Positions 18,451-29,937 are shown, counted from the stretch's first letter. The stretch: DNA of 64,000 nt from Jatrophihabitans sp. (GCA_025927835.1 JAICKR010000001.1:28824-92823); one strand, 5' to 3'. Numbers and translations: made by a program. Notes: generated from the sequence alone by a model not told the origin.

Positions 18451-18902
18451 CACGTCGCCGTCCCCGGTTCGCGAGAAACAGTGGTGGCGTGCGTCCGCAC
18501 CCGCACGGCGAGGAAGCCGCCGACGAGCGCCGCCCAGGCCACGGCGACGAGCGCCGACTGCAGCAGGACGGGGTCGACCGCATTCACCGCTGCCTGGCGA
18601 CAGCCGGGTGAGGGCGTGGCGTGGTCGTTGGTCAGCCCGTAGACCGTGTCGATCTGCGTCCACCACTGCGCGCACGCGTCGCCGCCGGTGCGGCCGCCGA
18701 TCAACGTCACGTGCCCCCCGAAGTGGCGCAGCGCGGATGCCGCGAGCGCGATGCCGAACACCGCACCGCCGGCGAGCAGCCCGCCCGCCAGCGCCAGGGG
18801 CAGCCGCGGGCGGCGGTAGGCCCGCCGGATCACCCATACGCCCGCGCAGACGAACGCGATGGCGCCGAAGGCCACCAGGACCACGCCGACCGCCGCGCTC
18901 AT
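18450..18902 (-). CDS. Integral membrane protein of unknown function
   Basis: A 150-residue protein with three or four hydrophobic segments: about residues 3-24 (AAVGVVLVAFGAIAFVCAGVWVI), 33-52 (LALAGGLLAGGAVFGIALAA) and 117-136 (LLQSALVAVAWAALVGGFLAV). The loop between the second and third contains two Cys (GGDACAQWW and SPGCRQA) that could pair outside the cell. The start at 18902 (MSAAVG) is preferred to 18998 because the upstream extension is Arg-rich and would read into the GH13 promoter. It is coupled to the MOSC gene by ATGA. I do not recognise the family. Confidence 0.65.
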   Translation of the reverse strand: MSAAVGVVLVAFGAIAFVCAGVWVIRRAYRRPRLPLALAGGLLAGGAVFGIALAASALRHFGGHVTLIGGRTGGDACAQWWTQIDTVYGLTNDHATPSPGCRQAAVNAVDPVLLQSALVAVAWAALVGGFLAVRVRTHATTVSREPGTAT

Positions 18903-18978
18903 GCGGTGAGGGTAACGAGATCGGCTGCGAGGCGCGCAGACCCGTTTGAGGCGGCGCGCCGATGCGCAGAATTCCGGT

Positions 18979-20628
18979 GTGTCGGAACGCTGGTACAAGG
19001 AAGCGGTCGTCTACTGCGTCGACGTCGCATCGTTCCAGGATTCGAACGGCGACGGCTGCGGCGACATCCCGGGGCTCATCAGCCGCCTCGACTACCTCAG
19101 CCGGCTCGGGGTCACGTGCCTCTGGCTCAACCCCATCCATCCCTCGCCGCTGCGTGACAACGGGTACGACGTCAGCGATTACTACGGCATCCACCCGCGC
19201 CTCGGCACGCTCGGCGACTTCGCCGAACTCGCGGTGCAGGCCCGGGAGCGCGGCATCCGGCTGCTGCTCGACCTCGTGGTCAACCACACGTCCGACGAAC
19301 ACCCCTGGTTCCAGTCCGCACGCCGCGATGCCGACTCGCCCTACCGCGGCTGGTACGTCTGGAGCGACACCGAACCCGCAGACCGCAGGCAGGGCATCGT
19401 CTTCCCCGGTGAACAGACCGAGACCTGGACCTACGACAGAGCGGCCCGGCGCTGGTACTTCCACCGCTTCTACGACTTCCAGCCCGACCTCGACTGGTCG
19501 AACCCCGCCGTGCGGGCCGAGATCCGGAAGGTGATGACGTTCTGGCTGCAGCTCGGCGCGTCCGGCTTCCGCATCGACGCCGCGCCCTTCGTCCTGGAGC
19601 AGGTCGAGGCGGACGTCGATCCCGGCCCGCTCGACTTCACGATCCTGGACGAGTGGCGTCAGGGCGTGCAGTGGAATGCGGGCGATGCCGTCCTGCTCTG
19701 CGAGGCGAACGTCGACCGCGACCAACTCGCCAAGTACTGCGCAGCCGCCGAGGACGGGCCCAACGACCGCGCGCACATGCTGTTCGCGTTCTGGTTGAAC
19801 GCGCAGGTGTGGTTGGGCCTCGCGCGGCAGACGGCGGAGCCGCTCGTGGCGACGCTGGCGCAGCTGCCGAAGCTCCCGGCGATGGCCCAATGGGCCACGT
19901 TCCTGCGCAATCACGACGAACTCGATCTCAGCCGGCTCACCGACGATCAGCGGACCGAGGTCATGCGCTCGTTCGCCCCGAAGCCCCAGATGCGCGAGTT
20001 CGACCGGGGCATCCGGCGCCGGCTCGCCCCGATGATGGCGGGTGATCGCCGGCGCATGGAGCTCGCGCACTCGTTGCTGTTCAGCCTGCCGGGCACGCCG
20101 GTACTGCGGTACGGCGAGGAGATCGGCATGGGTGAGGACCTCTCGCTGCCCGGACGCGAGGCGATCCGCATGCCGATGCAGTGGGACGACACGGCGAACG
20201 CCGGGTTCTCACCGGTCGCGCGCACTCGGCTGGTCCGGCCCGTCATCAGTCGCGGCCGGTTCGGCTACCGACGGGTGAACGTGCGCGACCAGCGCGGCGA
20301 CACCGACTCATTTCTGCGTTGGTTCGAGAGCATGATCCGCGCGCTGCGCGAGTGCCCGGAGATCGGTGTCGGCACGCTGCAGGTCATCGACAAGGGTGCT
20401 CCCCCGGCCGTCCTCGTGCTGCGCTATGACGCACCGGAGGGCTCGATCCTCGTGCTGCACAATCTCGCGGACGCGCCGGCCGAGGTCGCGCTCGACCGGG
20501 TCGCGGACGTGCAGCACGCCTACCAGGTGTTCGGCGACGCCGGGTACGAACCGCTCGCGCCGCGCAGCCCGAGCGTCCGGCTCAACGGGTGGGGTTACTG
20601 CTGGCTGCGACTGCGCCGCGGCTCCTGA
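18979..20628 (+). CDS. GH13 alpha-amylase family enzyme (trehalose synthase-like)
   Basis: A 549-residue TIM-barrel glycoside hydrolase. Opening WYKEAVVYCVDVASFQDSNGDGCGDIPGL and LDLVVNHTSDEHPWF are typical of trehalose synthase/alpha-glucosidase types. Catalytic residues read as Asp200 (GFRIDAAP), Glu242 (LLCEAN) and Asp313 (RNHDELD). The C-terminal beta domain is present. No maltokinase domain or gene follows, and the protein is a little shorter than TreS (about 570-600). It could interconvert maltose and trehalose or hydrolyse alpha-1,4 glucosides. The GTG start at 18979 is chosen to match homologue N-termini (SERWYKEAV). The last 34 bp overlap the convergent hydrolase gene. Confidence 0.85.
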   Translation: MSERWYKEAVVYCVDVASFQDSNGDGCGDIPGLISRLDYLSRLGVTCLWLNPIHPSPLRDNGYDVSDYYGIHPRLGTLGDFAELAVQARERGIRLLLDLVVNHTSDEHPWFQSARRDADSPYRGWYVWSDTEPADRRQGIVFPGEQTETWTYDRAARRWYFHRFYDFQPDLDWSNPAVRAEIRKVMTFWLQLGASGFRIDAAPFVLEQVEADVDPGPLDFTILDEWRQGVQWNAGDAVLLCEANVDRDQLAKYCAAAEDGPNDRAHMLFAFWLNAQVWLGLARQTAEPLVATLAQLPKLPAMAQWATFLRNHDELDLSRLTDDQRTEVMRSFAPKPQMREFDRGIRRRLAPMMAGDRRRMELAHSLLFSLPGTPVLRYGEEIGMGEDLSLPGREAIRMPMQWDDTANAGFSPVARTRLVRPVISRGRFGYRRVNVRDQRGDTDSFLRWFESMIRALRECPEIGVGTLQVIDKGAPPAVLVLRYDAPEGSILVLHNLADAPAEVALDRVADVQHAYQVFGDAGYEPLAPRSPSVRLNGWGYCWLRLRRGS

Positions 20629-21392
20629 TCGGCGGCGGCGACCGAGCCCAACCGCTGCGCGACGACGCGCAGCACCTCCGGACTCGTGGCCATGCCGGTG
20701 TGGCTCGTCGAGCTGATCTCGACGAGCTCGGCGGCCGGGTCGAGGCAGGTCTTCCAGTCGATGATCGCGTCGGCCTTGGAGTACACCGACAGGTAGGCCA
20801 CGTCGGACGGGAACGGCGCGTCGAGCTCGGCCGCGATGCGCGCGCCGCATTCGCCGGTAACGCAGTCCTGGCTGATGACGCGCAGCCCGCGCTGGTGCAA
20901 CCGGAACAACATCTCGAGCTGCTTGCGGATGTGCGGCGCGACGCTGAGCGTGTCGGTGACCGGCGCACTGAGCACGACGATCGAGCTGACGAGATCGGGG
21001 CGGCGCTGCGCGGCGAGCTTGACGATCATGCCGCCGCGGCTGTGGCCGACGAGCGCGACGCGGCGCCGCTCGAGCCGGGCGACCTCCTCGACGCGCGTGA
21101 TGAGTCGATTGACCATCTCGTCGGTACAGCCGAGGTTTGCGCCGATGCGGCTGCCGAAGGTGCGCTGCCCGCGCCGGCGCAGATAGCGCGCGAGCAGGGT
21201 CAGCGAGACGTCCCCGGAGATGAAGCCGGGTACGAGGATGACCGGCGCGAGATCGCTGGGCGCGGGCTGCGGCACGCGCTGCCCGACGATGCGCAGCAGG
21301 CCGAGGTAGGAGCGTGCCTCGAGGCGTCGTGCCTCGGGCGTGGCGAGGTAGTCGGTGCTCCCGTCGAGCACTGCCGGCGCAACAACTGTCAT
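20595..21392 (-). CDS. Alpha/beta hydrolase (lipase-like)
   Basis: A 265-residue alpha/beta hydrolase. Nucleophile Ser118 is in VGHSRGGM; the oxyanion region is LVPGFISGDVS. A possible acid is in SKADAIIDW and the His in SSTSHTGM near the C-terminus. Two Cys (QDCVTGECG) lie in the lid region. The domain most resembles triacylglycerol lipase/PGAP1-like esterases, without signal peptide. Start ATG at 21392. Its 3' end overlaps the GH13 gene on the other strand by 34 bp. Lies just downstream of the hsa operon and might be the last gene of that transcript (10 nt after the NTF2-like gene). Confidence 0.8.
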   Translation of the reverse strand: MTVVAPAVLDGSTDYLATPEARRLEARSYLGLLRIVGQRVPQPAPSDLAPVILVPGFISGDVSLTLLARYLRRRGQRTFGSRIGANLGCTDEMVNRLITRVEEVARLERRRVALVGHSRGGMIVKLAAQRRPDLVSSIVVLSAPVTDTLSVAPHIRKQLEMLFRLHQRGLRVISQDCVTGECGARIAAELDAPFPSDVAYLSVYSKADAIIDWKTCLDPAAELVEISSTSHTGMATSPEVLRVVAQRLGSVAAADQEPRRSRSQQ

Positions 21393-21736
21393 CGTGATCG
21401 TCCTACCCGAACGTGATCACGAGTTCCCGCACGAGGTCGCCGGCCCAGTGGATCGACATCGTGCCGGGCCCGTTCGCATCCCATACGAACGAAACGACCG
21501 CGCCGTCCGGATGGATTCCCTCGATCGCCCGAATTGTCATCGTGTCGTCGGGCGGCTGGGCGTAGTAGGCGTGCTCGATCGCCTCGCGCCCGGCGAACGG
21601 GCCGGCAGGCACGTTCGTGAACGACATCGCCGCATCGCTGGCGAACGTCGCGGCGAAGGCTGCCCAGTCGCCGTCGCGCACGGCGCGGTTGAACCGCTCG
21701 ACGTGCCGGCGCGCGAGCGTCTCGACCTCGGAACGG

Positions 21737-24071
<2,335 letters not shown>

Positions 24072-25250
24072 TCAGAGCCAGGCGTCTTGAACCTTGATGC
24101 CCAGCTCGAACTGGCCGAACATGACGCGCACCTTCTCCGGGTCGTTGATTGCGTGCACCCGCCCGGCGTGCGCGTCGCGCCAGAACCGCTGGATCGGCGT
24201 GCCGGCGCGCAGCGCGCGCCCGCCGGCGCTCTCGAAGAGCCGGTCGACCGAGGCGATGCCCGCCGCGGTGGCGTTGACCTGGTCGCGGCGCACCCGCACC
24301 CGCAGCGCCATGGGGATCTTGTCGCCGCGCTCGACGTACGCGAGTTCCTCGTCGATGTTGCGTTCGATCTGCATTGCCGCCGCGTCGAGCTGGGCGGCGG
24401 ACTCGGCGATACGGATCTGGTTGAACGAGTCGTCGGCGGCCTTGCCGCCGGTCGACGCGCGCACCCGCTCCTTCGTCCAGCCGACGTAGGCGTCGTAGGC
24501 GCCCTGCGCCATACCGAGGATCGGCACTGCGATCGAGCAGGAGAACACCGACGCGAACGGCAGCTTGTACAGCGGTGCGTCGTTGACCTCCTGGCCCGGG
24601 CCGAAGCAGCGCCCGGTGTCCATGAACGACAGCGTGCGGTACTCGGGGACGAAGACGTCCTTGACGATGATGTCGTTGGAGCCGGTGCCGCGCAGCCCGA
24701 TGGTGTCCCAGACGTCCTCGATCTCGTAGTCAGCGCGCGGCAGCAGGAACGTGCGGAAGTCGACCGGGGTCCCCTCGTCGCCCATGACCAGCCCGCCGAG
24801 GAAAACCCATTGCGCGTGGTCGCAACCGGACGAGAACGACCACCGGCCGCTGAACTGGAAGCCGCCCTCGACCGCGGTGGCGCGTCCCATCGGTGCGTAG
24901 GAGGACGAGACCAGCGTGGCCGGGTCGTCGCCCCAGACCTCCTGCTGCGCGCGGTCGTCGTAGATCGCGAGCTGCCACGGGTGCACGCCGAGCACCGACG
25001 ACACCCAGCCGGTCGAGCCGCACGCACTGGAGATGAGCCGCACGCCGCGGTAGAAGTCGACCGGCGACGCCTCGAGGCCTTCGTAGCGGCGCGGCTGCAA
25101 CAGCCGGAAGAACCCGGTGTCCTGCAGGCCCTTGATGTTCTCCTCCGGGACCCTGCGTGCGTCCTCGGTCTCCTGGGCACGCTCACGCAGTGTGGGCAGC
25201 AACTCGCGCACCGCGTCGAGAACGGCTGGGGCGCCGCCGGGAGTCGTCAT
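24072..25250 (-). CDS. hsaA: HsaA, oxygenase of 3-HSA 4-hydroxylase
   Basis: A 392-residue flavin-dependent monooxygenase with the acyl-CoA dehydrogenase fold (group D), matching Rv3570c. Seen: RVPEENIKGLQDTGFFRLLQP, RLISSACGSTGWVSSVLGVHPW, FSGRWSFSSGCDHAQW and GLRGTGSNDI. With FMNH2 from HsaB it hydroxylates 3-HSA at C4. The start ATG at 25250 gives MTTPGGAPAV; it lies 12 nt from a KstR box (25262-25275), so the repressor would cover the transcription start. First gene of the leftward hsa operon. Confidence 0.95.
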   Translation of the reverse strand: MTTPGGAPAVLDAVRELLPTLRERAQETEDARRVPEENIKGLQDTGFFRLLQPRRYEGLEASPVDFYRGVRLISSACGSTGWVSSVLGVHPWQLAIYDDRAQQEVWGDDPATLVSSSYAPMGRATAVEGGFQFSGRWSFSSGCDHAQWVFLGGLVMGDEGTPVDFRTFLLPRADYEIEDVWDTIGLRGTGSNDIIVKDVFVPEYRTLSFMDTGRCFGPGQEVNDAPLYKLPFASVFSCSIAVPILGMAQGAYDAYVGWTKERVRASTGGKAADDSFNQIRIAESAAQLDAAAMQIERNIDEELAYVERGDKIPMALRVRVRRDQVNATAAGIASVDRLFESAGGRALRAGTPIQRFWRDAHAGRVHAINDPEKVRVMFGQFELGIKVQDAWL

Positions 25251-25261
25251 GGAGGCAAGAC

Positions 25262-25275
25262 TAGAACAAGTTCTC
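25262..25275. promoter_or_regulatory. KstR box upstream of hsaA
   Basis: TAGAACAAGTTCTC matches the KstR consensus TnnAACnnGTTnnA except for the last base. It lies 12 nt before the hsaA start codon, overlapping the likely leader and promoter. Confidence 0.75.
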
Positions 25276-25341
25276 GTCAGTGTCGATAGACCCGAAACCG
25301 AGCAGGGGCTTGTGTGGCAGTAGCGCCCCTGAGACCATTTC

Positions 25342-25355
25342 TGTAACGTGTTCCA
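25342..25355. promoter_or_regulatory. KstR box upstream of kshA
   Basis: TGTAACGTGTTCCA fits TnnAACnnGTTnnA fully. It lies 25 nt before the kshA ATG and 67 nt from the hsaA box, so each divergent operon has its own site. Confidence 0.8.
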
Positions 25356-25380
25356 GTATGAGCCACGCGCTGGAGGGCAC

Positions 25381-26562
25381 ATGACAGCGGCTGCCGAGAA
25401 GCCCCGCGAAAGCACCGTACGCACCATCGACTCCGGTGTGTTGCCACAGCGCTACGCGCGGGGCTGGCACTGCCTCGGGCTGGTCGACCGGTACAAGGAC
25501 GGCAAGCCGCACGCGATCCAGGCCTTCGGCAGCAAGTTGGTGATCTTCCAAGGTTCCGACGACGGCAAGCTCGCCGTGCTCGACGGGTACTGCCGGCACA
25601 TGGGCGGCGACCTCACCCAGGGCACCGTCAAGGACGGCAACATCGCCTGCCCGTTCCACGACTGGCGCTGGTCGCCGGAGGGCCGCTGCGTCGGCATCCC
25701 CTACGCCAAGCGCGTGCCCTTGCGGGCCCGCACCCGCGCATGGACGACGATGGAACGCAACGGGATGTTGTTCGTCTGGAACGACCCGGAGAGCAACCCG
25801 CCGATCCCCGAGCAGGACGTTCCCGTCATCGAGTCGGTCGGCTCGGACGACTGGAGCGACTGGATCTGGACGACGCTCGAGGTCAAGGGCTCCAACTGCC
25901 GCGAGATCATCGACAACGTCTCGGACATGGCGCACTTCTACTACGTGCACTTCGCGTTCCCGACCTACTTCAAGAACGTCTTCGAGGGTCACGTCGCGAC
26001 GCAGTTCATGGAGTCGCGCGGCCGCGCGGACATAGGCAAGGGCGGGCAGTACGCGGGCGAGGACAACCTGCTCAAGTCCGAGGCGTCCTACTTCGGGCCG
26101 TCGTACATGATCAACTGGTTGTGGAACGACTTCAAGGGCACGTCGGTCGAGTCGATCCTCGTGAACTGCCACTACCCGATCGACCAGAACAACTTCATGC
26201 TGCAGTACGGGGTCATGGTCAAGAAGCTGCCCGGCGTCGACCGCGAGATGGCGAACACGATCGCCGGCAAGTTCGCGCGCAGCTTCAAGGCCGGGTTCGA
26301 GCAGGACGTCGCGATCTGGCAAAACAAGACGCGTATCGACAACCCGCTGCTGTGCGAGGAGGACGGGCCGGTCTACCAGCTGCGCCGTTGGTACGAGCAG
26401 TACTACGTCGACGTCGCGGACATCACCGAGGACATGACCGCTCGCTTCGAATTCGAGATCGACACCTCGCACGCGATCGAGTCGTGGGAGGCGGAGGTCG
26501 CCGAGAACCTGCGCCGCCGCGCCGAGGACGAGGCCAACGCCGAAGAGGCGGGAGTCTCGTAA
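25381..26562 (+). CDS. kshA: KshA, oxygenase of 3-ketosteroid 9-alpha-hydroxylase
   Basis: A 393-residue Rieske non-haem iron oxygenase. The Rieske cluster ligands are Cys71/His73 (GYCRHMGGD) and Cys90/His93 (ACPFHDWRW). The mononuclear iron site is His185 and His190 (SDMAHFYYVHF) with Asp309 (FEQDVAIW). With KshB it hydroxylates C9 of androsta-1,4-diene-3,17-dione, and together with KstD this opens ring B. The ribosome site GGAGGG precedes the ATG by 4 nt. First gene of a three-gene operon with a KstR box. Confidence 0.96.
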   Translation: MTAAAEKPRESTVRTIDSGVLPQRYARGWHCLGLVDRYKDGKPHAIQAFGSKLVIFQGSDDGKLAVLDGYCRHMGGDLTQGTVKDGNIACPFHDWRWSPEGRCVGIPYAKRVPLRARTRAWTTMERNGMLFVWNDPESNPPIPEQDVPVIESVGSDDWSDWIWTTLEVKGSNCREIIDNVSDMAHFYYVHFAFPTYFKNVFEGHVATQFMESRGRADIGKGGQYAGEDNLLKSEASYFGPSYMINWLWNDFKGTSVESILVNCHYPIDQNNFMLQYGVMVKKLPGVDREMANTIAGKFARSFKAGFEQDVAIWQNKTRIDNPLLCEEDGPVYQLRRWYEQYYVDVADITEDMTARFEFEIDTSHAIESWEAEVAENLRRRAEDEANAEEAGVS

Positions 26563-26564
26563 CC

Positions 26565-26873
26565 ATGGCTGCCGGGGCCCTGTCTGCCGAAAGGCAGGAG
26601 CGGCAGCGCGAGACGGCGGAGGACCGTCGGCTCTACGTCGAGCTCGGCTACACGCCGGTCGCGTGCCGGCAATGTGGCGTCGAGGCGCTGGTGAAGAAGA
26701 ACAGCCGGAAGCACACGAGCGTGCAGTGGACGGCGGCCGGCGTGGCGTCCTGCCCGGAGATCAGCGCCGCACGTGCGGCCGACCCCAAGGCGTTCGTCCT
26801 TGGCTGCCCACGCATGTCGGACAGCATCGAGGCCGCTGTCCGCGACGGCGTCGTGGTCGTCCCCGATGCCTGA
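26565..26873 (+). CDS. Small Cys-containing protein between kshA and kshB
   Basis: A 102-residue protein starting 2 nt after the kshA stop and overlapping kshB by 8 nt, so it is made with both KSH components. The N-terminal 30 residues are charged and helical (SAERQERQRETAEDRRLYVE). Then come CRQCG, a HTSVQW segment, ASCPEI and GCPRM: four Cys and one His that could hold Zn or an Fe-S cluster. I do not recognise a named family. It may be an accessory to the oxygenase or reductase, or a protein-protein adaptor; this is inference from position. Confidence 0.8.
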   Translation: MAAGALSAERQERQRETAEDRRLYVELGYTPVACRQCGVEALVKKNSRKHTSVQWTAAGVASCPEISAARAADPKAFVLGCPRMSDSIEAAVRDGVVVVPDA

Positions 26874-27894
26874 CAGCGCGCACCCGCGCGTCGTCGTGCG
26901 CGAGATCGTGCGCGAGACCGACGACGCGTGCTCGGTGGTGCTCGAGGCACCGGACGGGGTGGACTTCTCCTACCAGCCGGGCCAGTTCCTCACCCTGCGG
27001 CTGCCGACCGGCAACGGCCTGGTCGGCCGCTGCTACTCGCTGTGCAGCAGCCCGCACGTCGACGGCGAGTTGCGCATCGCGGTGAAGCGGGTGCGTGAGG
27101 GCATCGCGTCCAACTGGATCAACGAGGCGCTCGAGGTCGGCGCGGAGATCGAGTGCCTGCCGCCCAGCGGCGTCTTCGTGCCGAAGTCGTTCGACGAGAA
27201 CCTGCTGCTCTTCGCCGGCGGCAGCGGCATCACGCCGGTGCTGTCGATCCTCAAGTCGGCGTTGGCGGTCGGCACCGGACAGGTCGTGCTCGTCTACGCG
27301 AACGAGCACGAGAACTCGGTGATCTTCGCCGACAGGCTGCGTGAACTGGCCGAGGCGAACACCGACCGGCTGCACGTCATCCACTGGCTCGTGTCGGTGC
27401 AGGGGCTGCCGAGCCGTGCGCTGTTGCGCGCGTTCATCGCGCCCTATTCGTCCTACACCGCGTTCGTCTGCGGCCCGAGCCCGTTCATGGAGACGGTGAC
27501 GCACGCGCTGCGCGATTGCGACATGCCGCCCACCCGGATCCACATCGAGCGCTTCCAGACCTTCGCCGAGGACCCGTTCGACATCCCGACCACCGCAGCC
27601 GCGGTCGAGGACGGCGGCGAGACGGCCCGGTTGACCGTCGACCTCGACGGCGAGACGCACGAGTACGACTGGCCGCGCCAGACGAAGCTGCTCGACTTCC
27701 TGCTCGCGCAGGGTCTCAAGGCGCCCTACTCGTGCCGGCAGGGCGCGTGCAGCGCCTGCGCGTGCATCCTCGACGAGGGCGAGGTGAAGATGCTGACCAA
27801 CGAGATCCTGGAGCAGGAGGACATCGACGAGGGCTATGTCCTCGGCTGTCAGTCACTCCCGGTCACCGACACGGTCAAGATCCGCTACTCCTGA
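26866..27894 (+). CDS. kshB: KshB, reductase of 3-ketosteroid 9-alpha-hydroxylase
   Basis: A 342-residue three-domain reductase: FAD-binding barrel (YQPGQFLTLRLP, GRCYSLCSSP), NAD-binding domain (LLFAGGSGITPVLSIL, VCGPSPFMETV) and a C-terminal plant-type [2Fe-2S] domain with ligands in APYSCRQGACSACACIL and a distal Cys in YVLGCQSLPV. It transfers electrons from NADH to KshA. The ATG at 26866 overlaps the preceding gene by 8 nt. Matches Rv3571. Last gene of the kshA operon. Confidence 0.95.
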   Translation: MPDSAHPRVVVREIVRETDDACSVVLEAPDGVDFSYQPGQFLTLRLPTGNGLVGRCYSLCSSPHVDGELRIAVKRVREGIASNWINEALEVGAEIECLPPSGVFVPKSFDENLLLFAGGSGITPVLSILKSALAVGTGQVVLVYANEHENSVIFADRLRELAEANTDRLHVIHWLVSVQGLPSRALLRAFIAPYSSYTAFVCGPSPFMETVTHALRDCDMPPTRIHIERFQTFAEDPFDIPTTAAAVEDGGETARLTVDLDGETHEYDWPRQTKLLDFLLAQGLKAPYSCRQGACSACACILDEGEVKMLTNEILEQEDIDEGYVLGCQSLPVTDTVKIRYS

Positions 27895-27930
27895 CGTCAC
27901 GGACATCGGCAAGCCACTCGTCGGCGGCGT

Positions 27931-28854
27931 TCAGCGTTTGGCTGACATGAGTGCGTCGAACGTCAGGCGCAGCGCGTGCGGGAAGGTCGTGGAGACCTTG
28001 GTCGGCGAACCTGGGTCGGTGTAGTGCACGACCGCGTTCAACGCCGTCGAGAGGTCGGTCTCGTAAGCGGCATGCGCGTAGCACGGGCTGCTGTACGAGA
28101 TCTGGTGGGCCGGTGACAGGTCGAGCGACGACGAAGTCGGCACCATGTCGCAGGCACTGCCCAGCAGCGTCCAGTCGGTGCCGCCGGTGCCCTGGGGCGC
28201 CGTCGCGCCGTCCAACGAGGTCAGGAACGCGCTGTCGGTGACGGTCTGTGCGCAGAGGTTGCCGCCCGATGGGCAGGCCGTGGCCAGGACAGAGGCCGAT
28301 ACGCCGTCCATCGGTGCAGCCATCGTGACGACGTCGGTGACGAGCAGTTGCGGCGGAAACGACGGGTCGTGTTGCGCGACCCGCGTCAGGGCCGTACGGA
28401 CGATCAGCCCTCCGAATGACGCGCCGACGATGTCGACGGCTTGCCCGCGGCGGGTGTAGTCGGCGTAGACGAACCAAGCGAGGTCGCGCGCAATGTCGTC
28501 TATGTCGCCGTTCAGCGTGTAGCCGGAGGACGGCCAGCTCGCCCTCACCGTCGGCGTCATGCTGCTCGACGTTGCGCCGTAGCCAGTGATGTCGGCGCCG
28601 TTCGTGTCGCAGGCGAAGTACGAGACGGGCACGAATGCGCCCGTCCAGTGATTCGCGGTCAGCGCGTACTTCAGATACGCCCACAACGCGGCGGAGTTCG
28701 CCGACGGACAGGTGCCGCCGGCGAGGCCGTGCACCGCGATGACTGGCGTGCTCGTCGATCGCCGGGTAGGCGCAGCGAGCGCCTGCGTGGTGGATGCGGC
28801 GACCAACGCCGCGGCGGCCAGCAGGATCGTCGTGACGTGTCGACGGAACGGCAT
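27931..28854 (-). CDS. Secreted lipase/esterase-like alpha/beta hydrolase
   Basis: A 307-residue exported protein. The signal peptide is clear: MPFRRHVTTI, a hydrophobic core of Ala/Leu to residue 26 and a TQALA-AP cleavage site. The mature domain has the oxyanion strand VIAVHGLAGG and nucleophile motif VGASFGGL. Several Cys (GGTCPS, YFACD, ATACPS, GNLCAQ, SACD, SPCY) suggest three disulfides. It resembles secreted triacylglycerol lipases of actinomycetes. Substrate is unknown. It converges on kshB with a 36-bp gap and has an AT-rich promoter region of about 140 bp upstream. Confidence 0.8.
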   Translation of the reverse strand: MPFRRHVTTILLAAAALVAASTTQALAAPTRRSTSTPVIAVHGLAGGTCPSANSAALWAYLKYALTANHWTGAFVPVSYFACDTNGADITGYGATSSSMTPTVRASWPSSGYTLNGDIDDIARDLAWFVYADYTRRGQAVDIVGASFGGLIVRTALTRVAQHDPSFPPQLLVTDVVTMAAPMDGVSASVLATACPSGGNLCAQTVTDSAFLTSLDGATAPQGTGGTDWTLLGSACDMVPTSSSLDLSPAHQISYSSPCYAHAAYETDLSTALNAVVHYTDPGSPTKVSTTFPHALRLTFDALMSAKR

Positions 28855-28995
28855 CGTCGTTCTCCGTGTCGTGTAGCCCCGCTACCCGACCCCCGGCCGA
28901 TACGGAAACTTAGCACAGATTTAACAATAGTCCAGTGCCCCTCGTCCCCGGTTGAACGTCGCGCCGTGCGAACGCCCAGCGGCAGGGCGGATCGA

Positions 28996-29517
28996 CTACT
29001 TCGCGCGTTCGGTCGGCGGGGCGGCGCGCTCGTCCGCGTCGTGTCCCGGCGTCAGGTGCGCGACGTCGGACAGCAACAGCGGGGTGAAACGTCCTGCGCC
29101 GGTCGCGTGCACGACCTCCGTCGTCACGCACACGTGGTCGCCGCCCTCGTCGAGCAGCGCGACGCGCCGGCCGACGAGTCGGGTCGGGCACGCGTCCAGC
29201 AACGGAACACCACCCGGGCCGGTGCTGACCGGCACGTCACGGAACTTGTCCCCGTCGTCGCCGGTGCGGGTGCCGAACAACTCCGCCAGCGAAAGGTCGT
29301 TGCGGGTCAGGAAGTGCACGGCGAGGTACGTCGCCCGCAGCCCGATCCGGTACGTGTGGTTGGCCTTCGACAGCCACACCGTGTAGCGCGGCGGGTCGAT
29401 GGCGGATTGCATGTGGAAGCCGACCAGGCAGCCGGCCCGCTCGCCGTGCGCCGAGGTCGTCACGACCGCCATCGGGCGATCGAGCGCGCTCATGAGCGCG
29501 TCGAAGGCTGTCGTCAT
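28996..29517 (-). CDS. Flavin reductase-like (FMN split-barrel) protein
   Basis: A 173-residue protein of the flavin reductase family: FDALMSALDRPMAVVTTSAHGERAGCLVGFHMQSAIDPPRYTVWLSK is the usual FMN/NADH site, followed by LAVHFLTRNDLSLAELFG and GGDHVCVTTEVVHA. It is related to HsaB but clearly distinct. The last 30 residues are charged and probably disordered. Partner oxygenase is unknown. It lies 27 nt from a hypothetical gene upstream on the same strand. Confidence 0.82.
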   Translation of the reverse strand: MTTAFDALMSALDRPMAVVTTSAHGERAGCLVGFHMQSAIDPPRYTVWLSKANHTYRIGLRATYLAVHFLTRNDLSLAELFGTRTGDDGDKFRDVPVSTGPGGVPLLDACPTRLVGRRVALLDEGGDHVCVTTEVVHATGAGRFTPLLLSDVAHLTPGHDADERAAPPTERAK

Positions 29518-29544
29518 ACCGAGATCGTTCCCAGATCGCAGCGC

Positions 29545-29937
29545 TCACATGATGAGCACGGCGCGGGCGTAGCACTCCGGGCACAGCCAGTCGGGATCGG
29601 TCTGCGTCATCGGCCCGTGCGCGGTGCACGTGGGCGTGCCGGACTCGCCGAGCACCACGTTGCCCAGGCTCACGTCCCAGCCGCCGGACACGTCACGCAG
29701 CGACGGTGCGGCCGGCGCGTGCCGGCGCGCCTCGTCGAAGGCCCGCAGCGCGACGGCGACCGTTGCGAACGCGTCCGAGTCGCGCGTCCAGCCCGCGGGC
29801 AGGCTGGCCTCCGCGACGTCGACACCGGTGCCGGTCAGGTGGACGACGGCGGTCTGCTCACTGCCGTCGCTGCGTTCGAAGGTGACCGCGTAGCGGCCCT
29901 CGCCCGGCAACGACTCGATGCGTACGAGTACGGCCAC
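29545..29937 (-). CDS. Conserved-looking hypothetical protein with C-terminal Cys/His cluster
   Basis: A 130-residue protein. The N-terminal 70 residues form alternating strands (AVLVRIESLPGEGRYAVTFERSDG) and a helix. The C-terminus has PTCTAHGPM...WLCPECYARAVLIM, in which three Cys and one His could make a zinc knuckle. No family recognised. It lies 6 nt from the SRPBCC gene upstream and is probably co-transcribed with it and the flavin reductase. Confidence 0.65.
   Translation of the reverse strand: MAVLVRIESLPGEGRYAVTFERSDGSEQTAVVHLTGTGVDVAEASLPAGWTRDSDAFATVAVALRAFDEARRHAPAAPSLRDVSGGWDVSLGNVVLGESGTPTCTAHGPMTQTDPDWLCPECYARAVLIM

Noticed and set aside
28855..28995. AT-rich 140-bp region upstream of the secreted lipase considered for a small gene
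   Set aside because: No open frame with a ribosome site or recognisable peptide; it is more likely the lipase promoter region, but no clear -35/-10 pair could be fixed.
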